Below, piece by piece: positions 34,637 to 43,816 of a stretch of 64,000 nucleotides of DNA. The notes under the pieces are model-generated. The model ran no database searches, was not told the origin of the DNA, and saw only the letters and a program-made list of their open reading frames with translations. Origin of the DNA: Streptomyces sp. A 4/2 (GTDB taxonomy: Bacteria > Actinomycetota > Actinomycetes > Streptomycetales > Streptomycetaceae); NCBI RefSeq assembly GCF_940670765.1, contig NZ_CALNVW010000019.1, forward strand, positions 310,001 through 374,000. The letters are read 5' to 3'. The stretch's first letter is position 1. Each line of letters begins with the position of its first letter. Both the position numbers and the translations under genes were made by a program.

Positions 34637-35571
34637 CTGTTCCGACCGCAGACACAGCGGTGCGGGCGCAAGGCCTCGGGCTCAGGTTCGGCAGCGGATG
34701 GGCCCTGCGTGACTGCGACTTCGCGGTACCGGCGGGCCGGATCACCGGCCTCGTCGGCCCCAACGGCGCGGGCAAGAGCACCCTGCTGCACCTCGTCTCG
34801 GACCTGATGCGCCCCACGACCGGCGAGGTCCGCGTCTTCGGTGCCCTGCCCGGCGCCCCCGGGGCCCGTGACCGTACGGCCTTCCTCGCCCAGGACAAAC
34901 CGCTCTACGCCGGCTTCACCGTCGCCGACACCCTCCGGTTGGGGCGCAAGCTCAACCGTGGCTGGGACGCCGCCCTGGCCGAGAGCGTCGTACGGGCCGG
35001 GGACATCTCCCCGCACGCCCGGGTGGGCACCCTCTCGCCGGGGCAGCGCACCCGGATCGCGCTGGCCGTGGTACTCGGCAAGAAGCCCGATCTGCTGCTG
35101 CTCGACGAGCCGTTGGCCGACCTCGACCCCGTCGTACGCCACGAGGTCATGGGCCTGCTGATGGCCGAGGTCGCCGAGCGTTCCATCAGCGTCGTCATGT
35201 CCTCGCACGTGCTCGCCGAGCTGGAGAACGTCTGCGACCACGTCCTGCTGCTCAAGGGCGGCGGCGTCCGGCTGACCGGTGACGCCCAGGACCTGTGCGA
35301 CAGCCACACCCTGCTCACCGGCCGCGCCGACGAGGGCGCCGCCGACGGGCTGCCGCCCGAACTGGACCGCGCCACGGTCGTGGAAGTCACCGTCACCGGG
35401 CGCCAGGTCACCGCCATGGTCCGCGGCGGCGGTCCCGCCGGAAGCCGCTGGGACACCGCCCGCCCCTCGCTGGAAGAACTCCTGCTCGCCCACCTCCGCG
35501 CCCCGGTGCCGCCGCTCCCGGGCCAGGGCGCCGCACCGTCCGTACCCACCACAGAGGAGGCCGAAGCGTGA
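34633..35571 (+). CDS. ABC transporter ATP-binding protein of the YtrB type
   Basis: A 312-residue ATPase with Walker A GPNGAGKST (about 42-50), a shortened signature TLSPGQRTRIALA, Walker B LLLLDEPLADLD and SSH. It has a C-terminal extension of about 90 residues. It powers the permease encoded next, with which it overlaps by four bases (GTGA). The operon is GntR-ATPase-permease, similar to cell-wall-antibiotic-induced exporters, but the inducer is unknown. Confidence 0.92.
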   Translation: MTVPTADTAVRAQGLGLRFGSGWALRDCDFAVPAGRITGLVGPNGAGKSTLLHLVSDLMRPTTGEVRVFGALPGAPGARDRTAFLAQDKPLYAGFTVADTLRLGRKLNRGWDAALAESVVRAGDISPHARVGTLSPGQRTRIALAVVLGKKPDLLLLDEPLADLDPVVRHEVMGLLMAEVAERSISVVMSSHVLAELENVCDHVLLLKGGGVRLTGDAQDLCDSHTLLTGRADEGAADGLPPELDRATVVEVTVTGRQVTAMVRGGGPAGSRWDTARPSLEELLLAHLRAPVPPLPGQGAAPSVPTTEEAEA

Positions 35572-36527
35572 GGGGCACCCTCTGGCTGGCCTGGCGCCAG
35601 CAGCGCATCCAGATAGCCGTCGGCGTGGTCGTCGTCGCGGCCTGCGCGCTCTATGTCGCGCTGCAGCGCGCGGACATGACGTCGTTCATCGACAGTCATC
35701 ACGTCGCTCTCTGCAAGGGGTGGAACGGCCCCTGCGTCGACAGCCCGTACGTTCTCGAACTGCTCTACACCCACGCCGACCACATCAGGATGCTCGGCTG
35801 GATCAGCGCGGCCCTGCCGGTGCTCATCGGCCTCTTCTGGGGTGCGCCCCTGATCGGCCGCGAGCTGGAGAGCGGCACCTACCGGCTGGCGCTCACCCAG
35901 GGCGTGGGACCGGTCCGCTGGTTCGTCTCCCGCTTCGGTCTCGCCGCGCTCTGCACGGTGGTGGGCTCGGCCGCGTTCGCCGGGCTCGTCGCCTGGTGGT
36001 GGGCGCCGATCTCCAACATGCTCGACGGCCCCTACTGGTACGACAGCGCCATCTTCGACGCCACCGGCCCGGCCGCCGTGGCCGGCGCCCTCTTCGGCCT
36101 CGCCGCCGGAACCGCGGCCGGGCTGCTGGTGCGCCGGGTGCTGCCTGCGATGGGGGTGACGCTGGTCGTCGTCCTGGGCGTCCGCGCCGTACTGGACGCG
36201 TGCCGCTTCCACCTCGGCTGGCTCACCCCGCTCACCCGGACCAGCCCCGGTATGCAGCCCAAGGCGCTGATCGGCAGCGCCAGGTCCGCCGGGGACTGGG
36301 GATACCTCACCCCGTCCGGCAAGCACGAGGGGATCGTCAACTGCGAGTTCTCGGGCGCCGAACTCAAGCGGTGCATGGCTGAACACGGTTATGTCGGCCG
36401 CTTCTACAAGGTCTATCCCAGCAGCGACTTCTGGTCCTTGCAGGCGATCGAGTCGGCCGTCTTCCTGGTGCTGGCCGTGGCGCTGATCGCGCTGATCGTC
36501 GTGAGGCTGCGCGGCCGGCGCTTCTAG
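35568..36527 (+). CDS. ABC transporter permease
   Basis: A 319-residue membrane protein with about six spans; the first is VGVVVVAACALYVAL near residues 18-32. A large extracytoplasmic loop follows (residues about 40-72) with cysteines in LCKGWNGPCVD, and a second pair lies in NCEFSGAELKRCMAEHG. The N-terminal WLAWRQQR is typical of GntR-linked actinobacterial exporters. Its GTG overlaps the ATPase stop. It is the third gene of the operon. Confidence 0.87.
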   Translation: MRGTLWLAWRQQRIQIAVGVVVVAACALYVALQRADMTSFIDSHHVALCKGWNGPCVDSPYVLELLYTHADHIRMLGWISAALPVLIGLFWGAPLIGRELESGTYRLALTQGVGPVRWFVSRFGLAALCTVVGSAAFAGLVAWWWAPISNMLDGPYWYDSAIFDATGPAAVAGALFGLAAGTAAGLLVRRVLPAMGVTLVVVLGVRAVLDACRFHLGWLTPLTRTSPGMQPKALIGSARSAGDWGYLTPSGKHEGIVNCEFSGAELKRCMAEHGYVGRFYKVYPSSDFWSLQAIESAVFLVLAVALIALIVVRLRGRRF

Positions 36528-36599
36528 GACGGGTCCCGGGGGCCGGCCCGACTCAGCCCGTCCCCGCCCGCCCGTCTCCGTTTCCCCGTCTCTGCCTCC

Positions 36600-36644
36600 C
36601 CGTCCACCCGTCCACCCGTCCATCCGTCCACCCGTCCATCCGTA
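36600..36644. repeat. 8-bp tandem repeat
   Basis: About five and a half copies of CCGTCCAC/CCGTCCAT run just upstream of the methyltransferase gene. Probably slippage sequence; a regulatory role is not evident. Confidence 0.8.
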
Positions 36645-36687
36645 CGCACGTCACACCACACCCGCCGTCACCTCGGAGGTCCGCACC

Positions 36688-37464
36688 GTGTCGTCCAAAG
36701 CCATGCTCAAAAACCGAACCAGCTTGTCCCACAAGGTCCGTTATGCAGTGATGAATCCCGCTCGGGTCGCGCCGTACGTGAAGCGGACCGCGCGGGACAG
36801 CTGGCTCCGTATCAAGCACCCGAACCACGTCGACTACTACCGCGCCGTCATGGCCTCCGACACTGCCCGCAACCCGGAGGCGGCCGTCGGCAGTCAGACC
36901 CACGACCGGTGGCTGGCGCTCGGCAAGATGCAGTTCGACTACCTCGGCGAGCACGGGCTCACTCCCGCGCACCGGATGCTCGACATCGGCTGCGGCAACC
37001 TCCGTGCGGGCTGGCGCTTCATCGATTACCTGGACAGCGGCCACTACTACGGCATCGACATCTCGCCCGACATCCTCATATCCGCCAAGGAGACCCTGAC
37101 CAGGTACAACCTCCAGGCGAAGCTGCCGCACCTGACCATCACCCAGAACCTGAAGCTGGAATTCCTCCCGGACGCCCACTTCGACGTGGTGCATGCGCAC
37201 AGCGTCTTCTCGCACTCGCCGCTCGACGTCATCGACGAGTGCTTCTCCCACGTCGGCCGCATCCTGGCACCCGGCGGCTTCTTCGACTTCACCTTCGACC
37301 GGACCGAGGGGACCGAACACCAGGTACTGCGGGAGGACTTCTACTACCGCACCGGGACACTGATCGCGCTGGCCGAGAAGCGGGGGCTGCGCGGCCGGTT
37401 CATGGACGACTGGGAGACCCGCAAGCACGGCCAGTCGAAGATCCGGGTCAGCAACCCGGAGTAG
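36688..37464 (+). CDS. class I SAM-dependent methyltransferase
   Basis: A 258-residue methyltransferase. The SAM motif is MLDIGCGNLRAGWRFIDYL (about 94-112), followed by YGIDISPDIL and VVHAHSVFSHSPLDVIDEC. The first 60 residues are basic and helical (KVRYAVMNPARVAPYVKRT), which could touch membrane or nucleic acid. GTG 36688 follows CGGAGGT. It is alone between the ABC operon and a convergent enoyl-CoA hydratase, so its substrate is unknown. Confidence 0.85.
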   Translation: MSSKAMLKNRTSLSHKVRYAVMNPARVAPYVKRTARDSWLRIKHPNHVDYYRAVMASDTARNPEAAVGSQTHDRWLALGKMQFDYLGEHGLTPAHRMLDIGCGNLRAGWRFIDYLDSGHYYGIDISPDILISAKETLTRYNLQAKLPHLTITQNLKLEFLPDAHFDVVHAHSVFSHSPLDVIDECFSHVGRILAPGGFFDFTFDRTEGTEHQVLREDFYYRTGTLIALAEKRGLRGRFMDDWETRKHGQSKIRVSNPE

Positions 37465-37486
37465 GACCGACCGGCATGGGGGCGGC

Positions 37487-37513
37487 GGCCGGGCGGCATA
37501 CGCGCGCCCGGCC
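37487..37513. terminator. hairpin between convergent genes
   Basis: GGCCGGGC (37487-37494) and GCCCGGCC (37506-37513) form an 8-bp perfect stem with an 11-base loop, followed by a pyrimidine-rich stretch. Confidence 0.55.
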
Positions 37514-37573
37514 CGCTTTCCACCGGCCGGGCGCCCGCTCCGCCTTCCATCGAGAGGGTGCCCGGTCCGCCTT

Positions 37574-38413
37574 CTACCGGCCCCGGTACTCCGGCGCCCT
37601 CCGCTCCACGAAGCTCGCCACTCCCTCGTTCGCGTCGGCCGTCGTCATGTTGATCTCCTGGGCGGCGGCCTCGGCGGCGAACGCGGTGGCGCGGTCCGAC
37701 TCCAGTGAGCTGTTCACCAGTTGCTTGGTGAGGGCGAGGGCGCGGGTGGGCCCCTGCGCGAGGCGCTCGGCCCAGGCGTGGGCGGTCTTCAGCAGCTCCT
37801 CGTCGGGCACCACCCGGTTGACCAGGCCCATCCGTTCCGCGTCGGCCGCCGGGAGCGAGTCGCCGAAGAACATCAGCTCCTTGGCGCGCTGCGGGCCGAC
37901 CAGCCGGGGCAACAGATACGCGCCGCCGCCGTCCGGGACCAGCCCGCGGCGGACGAACACCTCGATGAACTTGGCGGATTCCGCGGCCAGTACGAGATCA
38001 CAGGCCAGCGCGAGGTGGGCGCCGATCCCGGCCGCGGTGCCGTTGACCGCGGCGATCACCGGCTTCTCGCAGTCGAGTACGGCGGCTACGAGGCGCTGCG
38101 CGCCCAGCCGGATCGTGCGGGCCACATCGCCGGGGACCCGCTCGCCGGTGGCGGGCGCGCCCCGGAGGTCGGCGCCCGCGCAGAATCCCCTGCCGGTCGC
38201 GGTGATGACGACCGCCCGGATGTCCGGGTCGGCGGTGGCCTCCGCCAGCAGGCCGATGATGCGCTCGCGCTGCGACCAGGTGACCGCGTTCATCGCCTCG
38301 GGCCGGTTGAGGGTGATGAGGGAGACGGAGTCACGGACGGTGTGCAGGACGGTGTCCGGGACGGAGGTGGGGGCCGAGGTCGGGGCTTCGGGCGTCGTGC
38401 TCTCGGAAGTCAT
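37574..38413 (-). CDS. enoyl-CoA hydratase/isomerase family protein
   Basis: A 279-residue crotonase-fold enzyme. The oxyanion-hole region FCAGADLRG and the second motif AAVNGTAAGIGAHLALACDLVLAA are clear; the expected glutamate pair is partly replaced (FVRRGLVPDGGG carries the usual downstream acid as D). It hydrates or isomerises an unsaturated acyl-CoA. ATG 38413 follows GAAAGG. No CTGACG-type operator is seen upstream, so it may be outside that regulon. Confidence 0.87.
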   Translation of the reverse strand: MTSESTTPEAPTSAPTSVPDTVLHTVRDSVSLITLNRPEAMNAVTWSQRERIIGLLAEATADPDIRAVVITATGRGFCAGADLRGAPATGERVPGDVARTIRLGAQRLVAAVLDCEKPVIAAVNGTAAGIGAHLALACDLVLAAESAKFIEVFVRRGLVPDGGGAYLLPRLVGPQRAKELMFFGDSLPAADAERMGLVNRVVPDEELLKTAHAWAERLAQGPTRALALTKQLVNSSLESDRATAFAAEAAAQEINMTTADANEGVASFVERRAPEYRGR

Positions 38414-38442
38414 CGGGGCCTTTCGGCAGTCGGGCGGCCGGG

Positions 38443-39366
38443 TCACGGCGCCGGGGCGGGCGGGGCGTAACCGCGTGCGCGGACCAGTTCACGGGTCAGG
38501 TCGGTGAAGGCGCGGGCGGCGGCGCTCCGGTAGGCGCCCTCACGTCGCAGCAGCGTGACGGTTCGGGCCGGGAGGGGCGGTTCGAGGGGGACGGGCGTCA
38601 GATGGGGGTGGTCGTGGGTGATGGCGTCGGGCAGGACCGTGGCCAGCGGGGTGCGCCGGACGATTTCGGTCAGGGCCTGGATGGAGTTGGCCTCCACCGC
38701 GATGTGCGGTCGCACCCGGTGGGCCGCGAAGTAGGCATCGATGTGGCCACGGGTGGCGAAGTCCGCGCTGAGCAGCGCGAGTTGTTGTGCGGTCAGCTCC
38801 TGTACGGAGCGGGGCGCGCCGGGTTCGGCAGCGGCGCCCGGCCGGTGGTCGCCCACGACCAAGCTCAGGGTCTCGGTGAACAGTGCCGTCGAGGCGATAC
38901 CGGCCGGACGGGGGCCGTCGAAGGCGATACCGAGGTCGACCGTGTCGGCCAGCAGCCCGGACTCGATGCGGTCCTGGGTCGTCTCCCGCACGTCCAGCGT
39001 GATGCCGGGGTGCCGGGTGTGGAGTTCGGCGACCAGGGGACCCACCAGGTAGGCGGTGAAGGTCGGGGTGACCGCCAGCCGCAGCGTTCCCCGCGAGAGG
39101 TCGGCGACATCCAGTACGGCGCGTTCGGCCGCAGCCAGATCCCGCAGGGCGCGGCGCGCGTAGTGCGTGTACGCCCGGCCCGCGTCGGTGAGCCGTACGG
39201 TGCGGCCCGTGCGGTCGAGGAGCTGGGCTCCCACCGTCCGCTCCAGCTGCCTGACCTGCTGGGACAGGGTGGGCTGGGAGACGCGCAGGTCTTCCGCCGC
39301 GCGGGTGAAGCTGCCGTGCTCGGCGACGGCGAGCAGATAGCGCAGATGACGGAGTTCCGGAGCCAT
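38443..39366 (-). CDS. cynR: LysR-family regulator of the cyanate operon (CynR-like)
   Basis: A 307-residue LysR regulator. The N-terminal HTH is HLRYLLAVAEHGSFTRAAED, followed by VSQPTLSQQVRQLE, with an effector-binding domain from about residue 90 (LRLAVTPTFTAYLVGPLV). It is divergent from the carbonic anhydrase and cyanase genes, as CynR is from cynTS in E. coli, where cyanate and azide are the inducers. ATG 39366 starts right at the conserved HTH. A LysR-type box lies in the divergent gap. Confidence 0.82.
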   Translation of the reverse strand: MAPELRHLRYLLAVAEHGSFTRAAEDLRVSQPTLSQQVRQLERTVGAQLLDRTGRTVRLTDAGRAYTHYARRALRDLAAAERAVLDVADLSRGTLRLAVTPTFTAYLVGPLVAELHTRHPGITLDVRETTQDRIESGLLADTVDLGIAFDGPRPAGIASTALFTETLSLVVGDHRPGAAAEPGAPRSVQELTAQQLALLSADFATRGHIDAYFAAHRVRPHIAVEANSIQALTEIVRRTPLATVLPDAITHDHPHLTPVPLEPPLPARTVTLLRREGAYRSAAARAFTDLTRELVRARGYAPPAPAP

Positions 39367-39380
39367 GGCCGCAACTATAG

Positions 39381-39400
39381 ATGTCACCAATGGCTGACAT
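39381..39400. promoter_or_regulatory. candidate CynR box
   Basis: ATGTCA-N8-TGACAT is a perfect interrupted dyad in the cynR-carbonic anhydrase gap, flanked by CTATAG at 39375 and again at 39420. The size and place fit a LysR recognition site. Confidence 0.5.
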
Positions 39401-39490
39401 GTGTAGTGCGTCTTGGACGCTATAGGGCCAGCTCATGCATGGTGGATTCCGTCGGCCCCGCAGGACCGGCAGCCACCGAAGGGAGTGACC

Positions 39491-40156
39491 ATGCATGACC
39501 TTGCCGAAGGCGTCGCCCGATTCCAGCACGACGTCTTCCCCGCCAAGGCGGAACTCTTCACGCACCTCGCCGGTACCCACCGCCCGACGACCCTGTTCAT
39601 CAGCTGCTCCGACGCCCGGGTGGTGCCCGAGCTGATCACCCAGAGCGAGCCGGGCGAGCTGTTCGTCATCCGGACCGCGGGCAACCTCGTACCGGCGCAC
39701 GCCCCCGGCCCGGACGGCGTCGCGGCCAGTATCGAGTACGCCGTCGCCGTCCTGGGGGTGTCCGAGATCGTGGTGTGCGGGCACTCCGCCTGCGGCGCCA
39801 TGACCGCCCTCGCCGAGCAGCACGACCTCACCGGGCTGCCGGCGGTCGCCGACTGGCTGCGGCACGCCGATGCCTCCCGGGCGCGTGCCACCGCCGCGAA
39901 CGGCGCGATGGACGCGGCTGCTCTGGTGCGCGAGAACGTACGGGCGCAGCTGGTGAACCTCGCGACCCACCCCTCGGTGGCCCGCGCCCTCGCCGAGCGC
40001 ACGCTGAGCCTGCACGGCTGGGTCTACGACATCCCGGCCGGGACCGTCGAGGTGCTCGACCCCGCGGGGCCGCCACCTGCCATGGGCGCCACCGATTCCA
40101 CCGATTCCACCGGCTTCACCGATTCCCTGGGCCACCCGGCTGCCCTCGCGGCCTGA
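39491..40156 (+). CDS. cynT: beta-class carbonic anhydrase of the cyanate operon
   Basis: A 221-residue beta-carbonic anhydrase that supplies bicarbonate for cyanase and stops CO2 loss. Zinc ligands are C-SDAR (ISCSDARVV, about residues 36-44) and HSACG (GHSACGAMTAL, about residue 97). DPAGPP near the end is followed by a repeated DST tail. The next gene is cyanase. ATG 39491 with GGGAG upstream. The symbol is used because of the cyanase neighbour; other beta-carbonic anhydrases are similar. Confidence 0.88.
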   Translation: MHDLAEGVARFQHDVFPAKAELFTHLAGTHRPTTLFISCSDARVVPELITQSEPGELFVIRTAGNLVPAHAPGPDGVAASIEYAVAVLGVSEIVVCGHSACGAMTALAEQHDLTGLPAVADWLRHADASRARATAANGAMDAAALVRENVRAQLVNLATHPSVARALAERTLSLHGWVYDIPAGTVEVLDPAGPPPAMGATDSTDSTGFTDSLGHPAALAA

Positions 40157-40240
40157 CCGTTCGCCCGTACCCCCCACCCCGAACCCCCCGCCGCGCCCCG
40201 AACCCGGCGCACGGCACCCCTCCGGAAGGAAGTCCCTCCC

Positions 40241-40711
40241 ATGCTGCACGCCCAGCTCGACCCCACCGCCCGCCAGGCCCTGGCCGTGACCGCCGTCGAG
40301 GCGAAGGTGCGCAAGGACCTGTCCTGGCAGCAGATCGCCGACGCCGCCGGTCTGTCGGTCGCCTTCGTCACCGCCGCCGTGCTCGGCCAGCACGCCCTGC
40401 CCGAGGAGTCCGCGCGCGCCGTCGCCGAGCTGCTGGGCCTGGACGACGATGCGGCGCTGCTGCTCCGTACCGTCCCGATGCGCGGCTCCATCGAGGGCGG
40501 CATCCCGACCGACCCGACCATCTACCGCTTCTACGAAATGCTCCAGGTCTACGGCACCACGCTGAAGGCGCTGGTCCACGAGCAGTTCGGCGACGGCATC
40601 ATCAGCGCGATCAACTTCCGGCTGGACGTGCAGAAGGTCGCCGACCCCGAGGGCGGGGAGCGCGCGGTCATCACCCTGGACGGCAAGTACCTCCCGACGA
40701 AGCCCTTCTGA
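40241..40711 (+). CDS. cynS: cyanase (cyanate hydratase)
   Basis: Converts cyanate and bicarbonate to ammonia and CO2. At 156 residues it has the normal length. The N-terminal helical part resembles a DNA-binding fold ([20 protein letters not shown]). The catalytic arginine and glutamate are in [11 protein letters not shown] and the serine in IISAINF, and the C-terminal GKYLPTKPF is invariant in the family. It is the second gene of the operon, with GGAAGGA before the ATG. Confidence 0.95.
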   Translation: MLHAQLDPTARQALAVTAVEAKVRKDLSWQQIADAAGLSVAFVTAAVLGQHALPEESARAVAELLGLDDDAALLLRTVPMRGSIEGGIPTDPTIYRFYEMLQVYGTTLKALVHEQFGDGIISAINFRLDVQKVADPEGGERAVITLDGKYLPTKPF

Positions 40712-40810
40712 AGGCCGCATCGGTGACTGCCGAGCCGGTGACTGCCGCATCGCGGTGGTCACCGGCGCCCGGCCCCGGCCCCGCCCCTCACGCCCCCTGA
40801 AGGAGACCCG

Positions 40811-41308
40811 ATGGACTTCGCACAGCGCACGATCGACCTCGCCCGCCGCAACGTCGAGGAGGGCGGGCGCCCCTTCGCGACCGTCATCGTCAAGGACGGC
40901 GAGATCCTGGCCGAGAGCGGCAACAAGGTCGCCCAGACCTCCGACCCCACCGCGCACGCCGAGGTGCTCGCCATCCGCGAGGCGTGCACGAAGCTCGGCA
41001 CCGAGCACCTGACCGGCACGGTCATCTACGTACTCGCCCACCCGTGCCCGATGTGCCTGGGCGCGCTGTACTACTGCTCCCCGGACGAGGTGGTGTTCCT
41101 GACCACCCGCGACGCCTACGAACCGCACTACGTGGACGACCGCAAGTACTTCGAACTGGACACCTTCTACGGTGAGTTCGCCAAGGACTACACCCAGCGC
41201 CGCCTGCCGATGCGCCACGAGCCGCGCGAGGCGGCCACTGATGTGTACCGGACGTGGCAGGAGCGCAACGGCGGTGAGCGCCGGGTACCGGGCGCCCCCA
41301 CCGCCTGA
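40811..41308 (+). CDS. nucleoside/guanine deaminase-type zinc enzyme
   Basis: A 165-residue cytidine-deaminase-superfamily protein. The zinc site is HAEV (about residue 49) with PCPMCLGAL (about residue 78), so it should deaminate a purine, pyrimidine or related amine. The arrangement and length resemble guanine deaminase-type proteins. It is the third gene in the cyn group, but 100 bp downstream of cynS; release of ammonia is the common theme. AAGGAG precedes the ATG. Confidence 0.87.
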   Translation: MDFAQRTIDLARRNVEEGGRPFATVIVKDGEILAESGNKVAQTSDPTAHAEVLAIREACTKLGTEHLTGTVIYVLAHPCPMCLGALYYCSPDEVVFLTTRDAYEPHYVDDRKYFELDTFYGEFAKDYTQRRLPMRHEPREAATDVYRTWQERNGGERRVPGAPTA

Positions 41309-41344
41309 CCGCCCACCGCCTGACCGCCCACCGCCTGACGGCCC
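41300..41344. repeat. 15-bp tandem repeat covering the deaminase stop
   Basis: ACCGCCTGACCGCCC occurs three times in tandem (third copy with one change). The first copy contains the TGA stop of the deaminase gene, so each copy repeats the last codons and the stop. Confidence 0.85.
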
Positions 41345-41430
41345 GCAATCCGGCCGCCGATGGGGCGCCGGGTCCCCACGCCCCGGCGCCCCCGCTCGCG
41401 TCACCGGAACCGGAACCGTCACCGGAACCG

Positions 41431-43656
41431 TCACCGGCACACCGCGAGCGCGTCCAGCGCCACCGCCCCCTGCCCGCGTCCCAGCACCATCAGCGGATTC
41501 ACATCCAGTTCCGCCAGCTGGTCCCCCAGCTCCAGCGCCATCCGCTGCACCCGGAGCACCACCTCCACCAGCGCGTCCACGTCCGCCGGCGGCGCCCCCC
41601 GTACCCCGCCCTCCAGCAGCGGGTGGCCGCGCAGTTCGCCGAGCATCGCCCGTGCCTGGTCCTCGCCGAACGGGGGCACCCGCACCGCCGTGTCGCCGAG
41701 CAGTTCGACCAGGACGCCGCCCAGGCCGACCGTCACCGTCGGGCCGAACAGGGCGTCCGTGGTGACGCCCACGACCATCTCCACCCCGCGTTCCACCATC
41801 TGGCAGACCAGGATGCCATCCAGTTCGATCCCTTCGTACCGGGCGATGTCGGTCAGCTCGCGGTACGCGTCCCGCACCTGGCTGGCCGAGGTCAACCCGA
41901 CCTTCACCAGGCCGAGTTCGGTCTTGTGGGCCAGCTGCGCCCCCGACGCCTTCATGACGACCGGGTAGCCGACGAGACCGGCCGCCCGTACCGCGGCGGC
42001 GGCGCTCGTCACCAGCTGTTCGCGCGGGACGCGGATCCCGTACGCCCGCAGCAGTTGCTTCGCCGCGTGCTCGCTGAGCTGCTGGTTCGGGCGCATCAGG
42101 GCCTGCGCCTTGCGGAAGGAGGGGGACGGGGTGCGGGGCGCCTCGTCGAAGGGGGAGGTGTAGTGGGCGGTGAAGCGGTGGTGGTCCAGGTACGCCTTCA
42201 CCGCGGTGACGCAGTTGCCGAAGGTACGGAAGGTGGCCACCCGGGACGAGCCGAGCAGCGTCGTGCGGTACGCCTCCTCGGTGCCGACCGGCGACCCCCA
42301 CACCACACACACCAGCTTGTCCGTGGCCTCGGCCGCGTCCACCAGGTCCTGGGCCAGTTTGTCGCTCATCGGCGGGAACGGGCCGGTGATCGGACAGATC
42401 AGGACCCCCACCTCCGGGTCGGCGAGAATCGCGTCGATGATCTTCCGGCCGCGCCAGTCGCCCACCGGGTGGCCGCCGTTGTCGACGGGGTTCGCGACGT
42501 TCAGGTACTCCGGTATCCAGGTGTGCAGCTCGTCCTGTTTGTCGGCGGACAGCGTCGGCAGCGCGATGCCCGCCGCCGTCGCCAGGTCGGCGAAGTGCGC
42601 ACCCGTGCCGCCGGAGATCGAGTAGACCACCACGCCTTCGGCCTGCGGCTTCCTGGCACGGGCCAACAGGGCGGAGGTGTCCTGGAGTTCGTCCAGCCCG
42701 TTCACCCGGACCACCCCGAACTGCCGCATGGCCGCGTCGACCACCTGGTCCGCGCCGGTGAGCTTGCCGGTGTGGGAAGCGGCCGACCTGGCGCCAAGCT
42801 CCGTACGCCCCACCTTGACCGCGACCACCGGCACCCCCGCGCGCGCCGCCCGGTCCGCGGCGAGCAGGAAGGAACGGCCGTCCTTCAGGCCCTCGACGTA
42901 GCACGCGATGGCCCCGACCTCGGGGCGCTCGGCGAAGTACGAGATGAAGTCGGAGGTCTCCAGGTCGGCCTCGTTGCCGGTGGGCGCCCAGTGCGAGAGG
43001 CGTATGCCCAGCTCCTGCATGGCGAAGACCGGGCGGCCCTGGTGGCCGGACTGGGTGATCAGCGCGACCGCCGGGCCCTCCAGGTCGTCGCGGAACTTCT
43101 CGAAGGCGTTGAGATTGGTGTTCGGGCCCAGCAGCCGCAGGCCCGAGCGCTCCACGGCCGCCGTCAGCCGGGTCTGGGCGCTCGCGCCCTCCTCGCCGGT
43201 CTCGGCGAACCCGGAGGCGAAGGCCACCGCGAACTTCACCTTGGCCTCGGCCAGTTGCTGGATGACCGGCAGTGGGTCGGCGACCAGCAGGACGGCCAGG
43301 TCGACCTGTTCGGGCAGCGCGGCCACGGTGGGCGAGCAGGGGATGCCGAAGACCGACTCGCGCGTCGGATGTACGGGGAACAGCCGGGCGCCCACCCGTT
43401 CCGACCAGGCCATCAGCTGGCGGGTGATCCCGGTGTTGGGCCGCCCTTCGGCGTCGGACGCGCCGATGACGGCCACCGACTCGGGCCGGAAGAACCGGTC
43501 CAGGTCGGGCACGGACGCGTACAGCGGGCGCCCGCTGACGTCCAGGTCGCCTTCCGCTGCTGCCGTGCCGTGGACGGCGACGGGGGGCTGCTCCCCGCAG
43601 GCCACCACGCGCGCACGGAAGTCGGTGGTGAGGGTGCCGTGAGTCGATCCAAGCAT
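41431..43656 (-). CDS. acyl-CoA synthetase, NDP-forming type (acetate-CoA ligase family)
   Basis: A 741-residue fused alpha-beta enzyme that makes or cleaves acyl-CoA with ADP/ATP. The CoA-binding part starts at RFFRPESVAVIGASDAEGRP (about 55), the histidine loop region is in ITQSGHQGRP, and the ATP-grasp part begins with LLRAYGIRVPREQLVTS and VMKASGAQLAHKTELGLV. Substrate specificity of these actinobacterial proteins is mostly unknown. ATG 43656 is used; a GTG 42 bases upstream would overlap an operator. Two palindromes sit upstream, which links it with the catabolic regulon. Confidence 0.88.
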   Translation of the reverse strand: MLGSTHGTLTTDFRARVVACGEQPPVAVHGTAAAEGDLDVSGRPLYASVPDLDRFFRPESVAVIGASDAEGRPNTGITRQLMAWSERVGARLFPVHPTRESVFGIPCSPTVAALPEQVDLAVLLVADPLPVIQQLAEAKVKFAVAFASGFAETGEEGASAQTRLTAAVERSGLRLLGPNTNLNAFEKFRDDLEGPAVALITQSGHQGRPVFAMQELGIRLSHWAPTGNEADLETSDFISYFAERPEVGAIACYVEGLKDGRSFLLAADRAARAGVPVVAVKVGRTELGARSAASHTGKLTGADQVVDAAMRQFGVVRVNGLDELQDTSALLARARKPQAEGVVVYSISGGTGAHFADLATAAGIALPTLSADKQDELHTWIPEYLNVANPVDNGGHPVGDWRGRKIIDAILADPEVGVLICPITGPFPPMSDKLAQDLVDAAEATDKLVCVVWGSPVGTEEAYRTTLLGSSRVATFRTFGNCVTAVKAYLDHHRFTAHYTSPFDEAPRTPSPSFRKAQALMRPNQQLSEHAAKQLLRAYGIRVPREQLVTSAAAAVRAAGLVGYPVVMKASGAQLAHKTELGLVKVGLTSASQVRDAYRELTDIARYEGIELDGILVCQMVERGVEMVVGVTTDALFGPTVTVGLGGVLVELLGDTAVRVPPFGEDQARAMLGELRGHPLLEGGVRGAPPADVDALVEVVLRVQRMALELGDQLAELDVNPLMVLGRGQGAVALDALAVCR

Positions 43657-43690
43657 CGTTTCCGCCCGCTCCTGCTCGATGGCCGAAGAA

Positions 43691-43707
43691 CCTGACACTT
43701 AGTCAGG
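43691..43707. promoter_or_regulatory. CTGACG-type operator, diverged (site 5)
   Basis: CCTGACACTTAGTCAGG keeps the CTGAC/GTCAG arms with a different centre. It lies 34 bp before the acyl-CoA synthetase start and 8 bp from the better site 6. Confidence 0.5.
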
Positions 43708-43715
43708 TTACTGAA

Positions 43716-43730
43716 CTGACGGCCCGTCAG
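43716..43730. promoter_or_regulatory. CTGACG-type palindromic operator (site 6)
   Basis: CTGACGGCCCGTCAG, 59 bp upstream of the acyl-CoA synthetase start. It is a perfect match in both arms. Confidence 0.75.
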
Positions 43731-43816
43731 GAACAGTGCTGCAAGCAAAGACTGTGGCGGAGGGGGCGGCGTGGCCCGTCCCGCTCGGCCGGGCGAGGCG
43801 CCCCGGCCCGTCCCGG

